Shown here piece after piece: positions 57,619 through 64,000 of a stretch of DNA of 64,000 nucleotides. Under the pieces are notes generated by a model that was not told where the DNA came from, did no database searches, and saw only the letters and a program-made list of their open reading frames with translations. The position numbers were made by a program, and so were the translations under genes. Every line of letters begins with the position of its first letter. Position 1 is the stretch's first letter. Origin of the DNA: Paenibacillus sp. 1001270B_150601_E10 (lineage in GTDB: Bacteria; Bacillota; Bacilli; Paenibacillales; Paenibacillaceae); assembly GCF_015558675.1 (NCBI RefSeq), contig NZ_JADMOL010000019.1:1-64000 (forward strand), given 5' to 3'.

Positions 57619-59588
57619 GCTTGCTTGATCTATCATGGCGCAGCATGAAGCGAAGCTTTCGCCTATATTCGATTTACTTCATTTCCATGCTTATTGGAGT
57701 CATCATTCACTTTACATTCTCCTCCTTAATGTTCAATAGCGATATTTTAGAAGCCATCCATAATAAGGAGAATTTCCAATTGGGTGTGATGGTCGCATCC
57801 GTTGTTGTATTCCTATTTATTATCTTTTTCATCCTATATGCCAACTCGTTTTTTATGAAACAGCGCAAAAAGGAATTCGGGATGTACTTGCTATATGGGA
57901 TGAGTGAACGGCAAATTGCCATGATCGTATTCTATGAGACGTTGTGCTTGAGCTCTATAGCTCTTGTAAGCGGGATGCTGATTGGAGGACTATTGTCCAA
58001 ATTTTTTGGCATGCTGCTAATGAATCTCATGCAATATGATAATGTCATTTCTTTTGCTTTCCCCTTGAAAGCAGTAGGCTTAACCCTTCTTTTGTTCCTG
58101 CTGCTCATTAGTATCATTAGTGTGCAAAGCTACTTCAGTGTACGCCGCGTTCAATTGGTGGAACTATTCCGTGCGAAGGAGAAAAGGGACAAGCCCCTTA
58201 GGTTCTCTGCATGGCTTTCCATATTGTCCATCCTGCTTATAGGGGTCGGATATTTTCTTATCAGCCGTGAAGGAAATTCAGTTTACTGGCAGGATTATTA
58301 CCTCGCGAGCATGATTACCGCAACAGTAGGATTTATCGGCGGAACCTATTTATTCTTCCGACAATTTTTCGGCTGGTTGCTGGAGAAGATGAGCCGCGGA
58401 AAAAAATATGTTGAGGGGAACAAGATGCTGTGGGTTTCCTCGCTGCGTTTTTCAGTTCGCGGGAATACCTTTAATCTTACCTTTATAACCTTATTCAGTA
58501 CGGTTATCGTTTATCTAGTAGGCTTCGTATCGATCAACTATGCTGTTCAATTTGATGCGGTCAAGAGAGAATTCCCGAACCACATTGCGTTCTCATCAAC
58601 GGATGAACAAACACAGAAGCAAATTGAACAAATGATTCAGGCAGATCATCCGATTCTTGATCATCAAAGGCTTAAAGGGCTAGCTGCTAAGCCTACATCA
58701 GACAAGAAAGCCGCTTTTCCGAATGCAGAATATTTTTCAGAGCAGCTCCTGCTGTTTTCAGAATCGGAATTCAACAATATGGTCAGTGCACGCGGTGATG
58801 TACAGCAAGTAAAGTTACAGGGACAAGAAGCTGTTGCCCTTGCTCAGGGTATAAACAAGTCTGTAACGTTTTCGGGAAGCGAGCAGCCATCCTTTACCGT
58901 AAAGCTTAAGGAAAATACAACAACCTTCGATCTGGTCGAAAGAAAAGACTATACACTGCTGAGTAAAGCTACAGATTCAAAAGGAGACATAGGGTTGAGA
59001 CCTTCTGTCTTGATCATTTCTGACGAAGCGTTTCATACCCTTAGTTTGGAAGAGGCGGCGGTTTCCTTTGACATTTATCAAATTAAAGACGCCACATCGG
59101 CAAATGAACTATCTCGAAACGTTCAAGCCATTGTTGCGGCTGCACCAGACGCATACTATGCCTCGTTTGTAGATCTTTATTCGATAAACATTGAAAGCTC
59201 CTCCTTGCTGCTATTCTCAGCTGCATTTCTGGCGGTAATTGCTTTATTCGCTTTGGGGAGTATGATTTATTTCAAGCAATTGCGCGAAGCAACGGAAGAG
59301 CAAAGCCAATATTCGATTCTTCAGAAAATTGGGATCGATGACCGTGAAATAAAGAAGGTGATCCGCAAGCAGCTGCTGTTTGTGTTCATGCCTCCGCTTC
59401 TTCTTGGATTGCTTCACAGCTGGTTCTTGATGTATTATCCCGCCTTGGCGGAGGTTAAGGATTTCCCACAGCTAACGTCGATTATATCGGGGATCCTGAT
59501 CCTGTACTTTGTTATCTATATTTTGTTTTATATATCCTCTGTACGTGTGTACTATAAAATTGTAAATCCAAAAAACGCAATGAGCTGA
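57615..59588 (+). CDS. BceB-type ABC transporter permease
   Basis: 657 residues. Ten-helix FtsX-family permease with the large extracellular domain of about 200 residues between helices seven and eight (around residues 310-520) that is characteristic of BceB and serves to recognise peptide-lipid targets. The N-terminus SLLDLSWRSMKRSFRLYSIY and MKQRKKEFGMYLLYGMSERQ are typical. Ends at TGA just before the converging kinase stop. It also acts as a sensor for the kinase in known systems. Confidence 0.93.
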   Translation: MSLLDLSWRSMKRSFRLYSIYFISMLIGVIIHFTFSSLMFNSDILEAIHNKENFQLGVMVASVVVFLFIIFFILYANSFFMKQRKKEFGMYLLYGMSERQIAMIVFYETLCLSSIALVSGMLIGGLLSKFFGMLLMNLMQYDNVISFAFPLKAVGLTLLLFLLLISIISVQSYFSVRRVQLVELFRAKEKRDKPLRFSAWLSILSILLIGVGYFLISREGNSVYWQDYYLASMITATVGFIGGTYLFFRQFFGWLLEKMSRGKKYVEGNKMLWVSSLRFSVRGNTFNLTFITLFSTVIVYLVGFVSINYAVQFDAVKREFPNHIAFSSTDEQTQKQIEQMIQADHPILDHQRLKGLAAKPTSDKKAAFPNAEYFSEQLLLFSESEFNNMVSARGDVQQVKLQGQEAVALAQGINKSVTFSGSEQPSFTVKLKENTTTFDLVERKDYTLLSKATDSKGDIGLRPSVLIISDEAFHTLSLEEAAVSFDIYQIKDATSANELSRNVQAIVAAAPDAYYASFVDLYSINIESSSLLLFSAAFLAVIALFALGSMIYFKQLREATEEQSQYSILQKIGIDDREIKKVIRKQLLFVFMPPLLLGLLHSWFLMYYPALAEVKDFPQLTSIISGILILYFVIYILFYISSVRVYYKIVNPKNAMS

Positions 59589-59603
59589 TCATTGCGTTTT
59601 TTT
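59570..59603. terminator. Bidirectional terminator spanning both stop codons
   Basis: CGCAATGA pairs with TCATTGCG around GCTGA, with six As before and seven Ts after. The permease TGA sits in the loop and the kinase stop (on the other strand) in the right arm, so the hairpin is part of both coding ends. It can stop transcription from either side. Confidence 0.85.
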
Positions 59604-60581
59604 CTGCCTCCATAAATAAGGATCATCGTCTTTAGGAAAATGGATGATAAATTGAGTATACACACCAACTTCGGATGTACAGCTAATGTAATGGCCGAGC
59701 TTGTTCGATAATTGCTGTGCCAGAAATAACCCCATTCCGGTTGACTTCGTATAGATTCGGCCTGTTTCACCAGTAAAGCCGCGATTAAATATTCGCGGCA
59801 GGTCTGTTGGGCTGATCCCAATCCCGCTGTCCCGTATGATCAGCTGTTTTTCCTGGGGATTCTCATATGCGGACAGTGTCATCTTTCCGTCAGGTTCGGT
59901 ATATTTTAAGCTGTTTGTAAGCACCTGATTGAGGATAAAATGCAGCCATTTCGGATCGCTTTGAACCTCCAATGACGCTGCCTGCAGGTCGATGCTGATT
60001 TTTTTGGAGAAAAATGTTTTAGAATGCGACTTGATAAGACTTTTGGCTATTTGAATGAGGTCGCAATTTTGAATATCGTAGTCTTGGTTAAAGCTGTCGA
60101 GCTTGGCATAATACAGCGCCTGATCTACATAGTTTTCAATCTTCGTGACTTCTTCCTTCAGACTATTCGGGTCCCCGTTGGTCTGAAGCAGCAAACGAAG
60201 TACCGCAATCGGCGTTTTGATTTCATGGAACCAAGAAACGATAAAATCATAATGGTCATGCTGCCTGTCTTGGATCTGATTCATTTCTCGGATATGCTGA
60301 ATTTTGAGCTCTTCAAGGTATACTTTGGCGATTTCCCCTTCGAGCGACAAGCTTTCATAATCCTCACTTTTCATTGATCGAAGCATGCGAGCATGCTGCT
60401 GGTAGCGAAATAATAAAAAACCAAGCAATACCATGAATGACAAGGTATTGGCATAGAAGAATGTTCCCCATGCCCAACCGACATGATGATCGGTAAAAAA
60501 TACGGCAGCTGTGATCAGAATGCCGGTAACGTATAGATAAATATAAGGCTTCTCATAGGATAAAAAGCGTATAACAGTCAT
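59589..60581 (-). CDS. BceS-type intramembrane-sensing histidine kinase
   Basis: 330 residues. Two N-terminal helices with almost no external loop (YIYLYVTGILITAAVFF, WGTFFYANTLSFMVLLGFLL), the mark of intramembrane-sensing kinases. The phosphoacceptor is in FIVSWFHEIKTPIAVLRLLL; the ATPase domain shows LHFILNQVLTNSLKYTEPDG, IIRDSGIGISPTDLPRIFN and STGMGLFLAQQLSNKLG. The permease partner would relay the signal. Its start overlaps the regulator's stop by four bases. Confidence 0.92.
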   Translation of the reverse strand: MTVIRFLSYEKPYIYLYVTGILITAAVFFTDHHVGWAWGTFFYANTLSFMVLLGFLLFRYQQHARMLRSMKSEDYESLSLEGEIAKVYLEELKIQHIREMNQIQDRQHDHYDFIVSWFHEIKTPIAVLRLLLQTNGDPNSLKEEVTKIENYVDQALYYAKLDSFNQDYDIQNCDLIQIAKSLIKSHSKTFFSKKISIDLQAASLEVQSDPKWLHFILNQVLTNSLKYTEPDGKMTLSAYENPQEKQLIIRDSGIGISPTDLPRIFNRGFTGETGRIYTKSTGMGLFLAQQLSNKLGHYISCTSEVGVYTQFIIHFPKDDDPYLWRQKKTQ

Positions 60582-61252
60582 TCGATGATATACCCCATTC
60601 CTTTACGTGTAACAATAAACTCCTCCAGCCCTAGCTCAGCGATTTTTCTGCGCAGCCGATTCACATTTACTGTCAGGGTGTTATCGTCGACGAATTGATC
60701 TTCGTTCCATAGGGACTGCATCAGATCTTCGCGCGAAACAATTTTCCCGGCATTTCGCATCATGAATTGTAAGAGGATAAATTCATTGCGGCTTAACTCA
60801 GCACTTTGCCCTATATATTCAATCGTTGAGTTGGTAACATTTAATTTCAAGCCGCGATGGGTAAACCTGACCTGTTCCTCCTCCTGATAGGTGTACTTTC
60901 GGCGAAGAAGAGCATTGATCTTTGCAACTAGAATATCTAAATCAAAAGGCTTTTGGATAAAATCATCCCCACCCATATTAATCGCCATAATAATATCCAT
61001 GTTCTGGTTTCGAGATGAAAGGAAGATAATCGGTACTTTAGAAACGGCGCGTATTTGTTGACACCAGTAATAACCATCATAGACTGGAAGATTGATATCC
61101 AATAGGACAAGATGCGGATTAGTTTGCTCGAGCTCCATCAGCACCTGATCAAATTGGGTGACTTCTACGATTTCATACTGCCACTTTATTAATGAATCAG
61201 CGACAATTCGCCTAATTTTTTCATCATCTTCAATAATCATAATTCGATACAT
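60578..61252 (-). CDS. BceR-type OmpR-family response regulator
   Basis: 224 residues. Receiver with D52 (LVLLDINLPVYDG), acidic pocket ED/D at residues 8-10, and KPFDLDILVAKINALLRRK. The C-terminal winged helix shows SRNEFILLQFMMRNAGKIVS and NTLTVNVNRLRRKIAELGLE. The ATG at 61252 has GAGGG six bases upstream, better than the ATG at 61264. Likely binds the TGACA-N4-TGTCA site before the transporter. Confidence 0.92.
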   Translation of the reverse strand: MYRIMIIEDDEKIRRIVADSLIKWQYEIVEVTQFDQVLMELEQTNPHLVLLDINLPVYDGYYWCQQIRAVSKVPIIFLSSRNQNMDIIMAINMGGDDFIQKPFDLDILVAKINALLRRKYTYQEEEQVRFTHRGLKLNVTNSTIEYIGQSAELSRNEFILLQFMMRNAGKIVSREDLMQSLWNEDQFVDDNTLTVNVNRLRRKIAELGLEEFIVTRKGMGYIIE

Positions 61253-61374
61253 GTAATCCCTCATTCTGATTAAAATTGAATGTATACGGCTAGTTTAGCA
61301 TAATCGTTGTGTAATTTTCATATGAGGTCCGCCGCATTAGGCTGCAGGGCCATTGTTGCATATGTATAAGACAA

Positions 61375-61402
61375 CCAGTCGCCGATAAGTTCTGGCGACT
61401 GG
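61375..61402 (-). terminator. Terminator-like hairpin after the CHRD gene
   Basis: CCAGTCGCC pairs perfectly with GGCGACTGG around a 10-base loop, followed on the minus strand by TTGTCTTAT. It lies 35 bases after the CHRD gene end. Confidence 0.65.
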
Positions 61403-61437
61403 CTTCTACATTTGAGTATTCTTGTCCGTGATTCAGC

Positions 61438-61839
61438 TTAACGTCTAATTTGACCTCTGATCTCACCATTAGGAAATCGGATCGTGTGAACATTGACATA
61501 GGCATTGCCGTTTCGAATTTCACGGATCAAGTCACTTATTGTTCTTCCTTGCAGAGGCCCAACTAGGTCTTGGTTCGTGAGCGTCCCCTGAATAACCCCT
61601 CGTCTTACAGTAATACCGAATTTTGATTGTCCAAATAAAAAGGCGACAACAGGGCCATTTTCTCCTCTTCGCCCAAGATGGATGTGAGCTTGGGTCACTT
61701 GGGCAATATTGCGAACTGTAAGTCGGAAGGCAAGACGGGTATTGGAACGATTCGAAGTGAAACTTGCATTTCCGCTGGCTGCTGTCCGAACAGGCGGCAC
61801 CTCATTTTGTCCGCTTAAAAAGGCTTTGAACACACTCAT
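61438..61839 (-). CDS. CHRD-domain protein
   Basis: 133 residues without a signal peptide. FKAFLSGQNEVPPVRTAASG, ITQAHIHLG-like blocks (AQVTQAHIHLGRRGENGPVV) and NVHTIRFPNGEIRGQI are the CHRD (chordin) pattern, a beta fold of unknown bacterial role. It is unusual in having only the domain. ATG at 61839 is preferred because GGAG lies eight bases upstream; the GTG three codons earlier is too close. Confidence 0.8.
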   Translation of the reverse strand: MSVFKAFLSGQNEVPPVRTAASGNASFTSNRSNTRLAFRLTVRNIAQVTQAHIHLGRRGENGPVVAFLFGQSKFGITVRRGVIQGTLTNQDLVGPLQGRTISDLIREIRNGNAYVNVHTIRFPNGEIRGQIRR

Positions 61840-62071
61840 CCTTCTCACTCCTTCAAGTTAATCGTAATAGACTATTCAAGGAGAAAGAATTGCGGTTATG
61901 CAGAAGTCTACTAGTATTCACTTGAGCAGCATATTGTTAATTTTTGGTGACTAGTAAAGAGGTAATAAAAGTCCATATGAATGTAATATTATTCCATTAA
62001 TCTATTGGGGCAAAACGATACAATGAGGAGGACGGCTCTGATCAGTCACCATAAAGAGAGGAGAGTGTCCA

Positions 62072-63130
62072 ATGAATGTGATCGTTGCAGAAGGATTAAC
62101 GAAGAGCTATAGGGTATCCGTAAAGGAGCCCGGACTTAAGGGAGCTATTAAGCATCTGTTCAACCCGCGTTATCAAGAGCGTGTAGCAGTGAATGGGATC
62201 AACCTCACCATTAAAGAGGGAGAGGCCGTTGCTTACGTAGGGCCAAATGGCGCAGGCAAGTCCACGACCATTAAGATGCTGACGGGCATTCTGGTACCAA
62301 CCTCAGGAAAGGTGCTCGTCAATGGAGCAGTCCCGAGCAAGAATCGAATGGACAATGCCAGCAGAATCGGTGTGGTGTTTGGTCAGCGCACGCAGCTGTG
62401 GTGGGATTTGCCGATTATAGAGTCCTTCGAGTTGATTAAAGATATCTACGAGGTTCCCACCTCGACTTATAAGAAGAACATGGAGCAATTCGTAGAGTTG
62501 CTAGGACTTGAAGAATTTCTGCATGTACCCGCACGTAGAATATCGTTAGGACAGCGCATGCGTGCAGATCTAGCAGCGGCCCTACTGCACAATCCTAAAA
62601 TAGTCTATCTGGATGAACCGACCATTGGGTTGGACATTGCGGTCAAAGAACGGATTCGTGCCTTTATTAAGGAGATGAATCAGCAGCACGGAACGACCAT
62701 CATGCTCACGACCCACGATCTTGAGGACATTGAGGAGATTTGCTCACGTCTTGTGATCATTGATAAAGGCAGCGTTATTTATGACGGCGACCTTCAAACG
62801 GTTAAAAATGTATATGCAAGAGAACGAACCATTCATTTTCAGCTTGAGCGACCGATTGTTAGTCTTCCTTCCCTTATAGAAAGCATGCCAAGCACTTCGC
62901 TTGTTCGTGAGGAGGGTTTGCGTTTCTCTCTGCGATTTGACAAATATGAGATATCTGCAAGCGAGATTGCCCGCCATATGATGAATCAGGGCGAGGTAAT
63001 GGATTTCCATATCGATGAGCCAAAGATCGATCATGTCATCCGCAAGGTCTATAATCACGATCTTAATCTGCAAGAGGCGTGGAAGGAGGCTGAAGCCGTT
63101 GCTAAAAAAGAAGTACGTCACACTCGCTAA
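62072..63130 (+). CDS. ABC-2-type exporter ATP-binding protein
   Basis: 352 residues. Walker A VGPNGAGKSTTIKMLTGI, signature ISLGQRMRADLAAALLHNP and Walker B IVYLDEPTIGLDIAV. QRTQLWWDLPIIESFELIKD after Walker A, and the ABC-2 type signature, match transporters of unknown substrate with two DUF990-like permeases. A candidate -10 TACAAT is at about 62019. The 3' end overlaps the next gene's TTG. Confidence 0.9.
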   Translation: MNVIVAEGLTKSYRVSVKEPGLKGAIKHLFNPRYQERVAVNGINLTIKEGEAVAYVGPNGAGKSTTIKMLTGILVPTSGKVLVNGAVPSKNRMDNASRIGVVFGQRTQLWWDLPIIESFELIKDIYEVPTSTYKKNMEQFVELLGLEEFLHVPARRISLGQRMRADLAAALLHNPKIVYLDEPTIGLDIAVKERIRAFIKEMNQQHGTTIMLTTHDLEDIEEICSRLVIIDKGSVIYDGDLQTVKNVYARERTIHFQLERPIVSLPSLIESMPSTSLVREEGLRFSLRFDKYEISASEIARHMMNQGEVMDFHIDEPKIDHVIRKVYNHDLNLQEAWKEAEAVAKKEVRHTR

Positions 63131-63896
63131 GATGACGATGCAGCATACGATTGCCTATCGCTTTTCCTACTTCATCAGCCTGCTCGGCAGTCTCATTTTT
63201 ATCTTAACGATGTTCTTCATGTGGAAAGCCATATTCGATGGCCGGGAAGAGCTGTCGGGCTTTACTTGGCCTCAGATGAAGGCCTACATCTTTATCACCT
63301 TTCTTACCAACTCCTTAATCTCGTGGTACTCCGAAACTAGAATTTCAAAGAAAATATTAAGCGGTGAAGTGGCAATGGATCTCCTGAAGCCGCTGGATTT
63401 CCAAAAGGCTCGCGCTGCGGAGACGATCGGCTCAAGCCTGATGGAAGGGGCGATTGCAGCGATCATGATCGGAGTAACCCTTGTGCTTGCAGGCGGAATC
63501 ATGCTGCCAGAATCATCACTCACACTCGCTTTATTTATCATAAGCTTGCTTGCGTCCCTTCTCATTAAGTTTTGCATCGTATATATCGTTGGACTAATTT
63601 GTTTCTGGACTTCCAACAGCATTGGCGTAGCTTGGATGAGAGCTGCAGTAACGAATTTTCTATCTGGCGCCATTATTCCGCTATCGTTCTTCCCAGCGTG
63701 GCTTGAATTCCTTGCTAGAGTTCTTCCCTTTCAAGGAATCGTCTATATTCCTGCTTCCATCTACCTTGAACGCATGAGCACGATAGAGGCAGTACAAGGC
63801 ATTGGAATGCAGCTTATCTGGATCATCGTATTGTGGATCGCAGCCAAAGGCATGTGGAACTGGGCTGTCAGACAAGTCACAATCTATGGAGGATAA
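63099..63896 (+). CDS. ABC-2-type transporter permease
   Basis: 265 residues with about six membrane helices. The N-terminus KKKYVTLAKMTMQHTIAYRF leads into SYFISLLGSLIFILTMFFMW; later helices include LALFIISLLASLLIKFCIVY and AAVTNFLSGAIIPLSFFPAW. First permease of the exporter pair. A TTG at 63099 was chosen because AAGGAGG lies nine bases upstream; ATG at 63132 is an alternative. It overlaps the ATPase gene by 32 bases. Confidence 0.85.
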   Translation: MLKKKYVTLAKMTMQHTIAYRFSYFISLLGSLIFILTMFFMWKAIFDGREELSGFTWPQMKAYIFITFLTNSLISWYSETRISKKILSGEVAMDLLKPLDFQKARAAETIGSSLMEGAIAAIMIGVTLVLAGGIMLPESSLTLALFIISLLASLLIKFCIVYIVGLICFWTSNSIGVAWMRAAVTNFLSGAIIPLSFFPAWLEFLARVLPFQGIVYIPASIYLERMSTIEAVQGIGMQLIWIIVLWIAAKGMWNWAVRQVTIYGG

Positions 63897-63899
63897 GGC

Positions 63900-64000
63900 A
63901 TGATACGATACGCACGCAGGAACCTATATATCTATTATCGTTTGCTGACTACACAGATAAAGGCTCTGATGTCCTACCAAACCGACTTTATCCTATCTAT
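63900..64000 (+). CDS. ABC-2-type transporter permease, partial
   Basis: Only the first 33 residues are in the window (MIRYARRNLYIYYRLLTTQI ... YQTDFILS). The charged start and YYRLLTTQIKALMSYQTDFI match second permeases of ABC-2 exporters (PF06182). GGAGG lies just upstream. The gene continues past the window edge. Confidence 0.8.
   Translation, partial: MIRYARRNLYIYYRLLTTQIKALMSYQTDFILS

Noticed and set aside
1-64000. CRISPR arrays, tRNA, rRNA, transposases, phage genes
   Set aside because: None recognised by eye; the only regular short repeat is the heptanucleotide array at the window start.

Overview
The window looks like chromosomal DNA of an endospore-forming Firmicute, most likely Paenibacillus or a close relative. 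The signs are strong AGGAGG-type ribosome-binding sites with many GTG/TTG starts, a complete GerA-type germinant receptor operon, a YesM/YesN-type two-component system beside a sugar ABC transporter, an S-layer-homology protein, an LPXTG surface protein with a sortase, and a BceRS/BceAB-type module. No transposase, integrase, CRISPR array, rRNA or tRNA was recognised. Genus assignment is inference from gene content.

Layout. 1-3.2 kb: a GPP34-like protein with a small MerR regulator, then an ECF sigma/anti-sigma pair on the minus strand. 3.3-10.3 kb: a run of small soluble enzymes (VOC, methyltransferases, ABM monooxygenase, two NUDIX, two GNAT, histidine phosphatase, dienelactone-hydrolase-like, CPBP protease) with several broken or very short genes, including a lipoprotein gene frameshifted just after its lipobox. 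10.5-16.8 kb: a carbohydrate ABC importer (binding protein, two permeases) with its histidine kinase and AraC-type response regulator. 18-26 kb: a cell-surface locus made of a response regulator with a BTAD domain, a 1456-residue LPXTG adhesin-like protein, a c-di-GMP-I (GEMM) riboswitch with an overlapping terminator in front of a secreted CAP-domain protein, and a class D sortase. 26-30 kb: the gerA-type operon. 30-37.9 kb: alpha/beta hydrolase, nucleotidyltransferase, HAD, GNAT, APH-type kinase and PhzF enzymes, with a carbon-nitrogen-hydrolase-like remnant.

38.9-54.2 kb: a complete Wzx/Wzy-type exopolysaccharide cluster in one direction: tyrosine phosphatase, SLH protein, chain-length protein, tyrosine kinase, priming sugar transferase, a glycosyltransferase joined in frame to a UDP-N-acetylhexosamine dehydrogenase, 4-epimerase, acetyltransferase, two glycosyltransferases, polymerase, flippase and an anchored coiled-coil protein. 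The leader holds a near-perfect CcpA cre site. 54.4-64 kb: HAD and methyltransferase genes, a DUF1036-like gene, a Bce-type ABC transporter convergent with its own kinase and regulator (one terminator hairpin spans both stop codons), a CHRD-domain protein, and an ABC-2 exporter operon that runs off the end.

The parts most worth following are the c-di-GMP-linked surface locus, the exopolysaccharide cluster with its fused gene and leader, and the several gene remnants. Motif coordinates were read by eye and may be off by a base or two.
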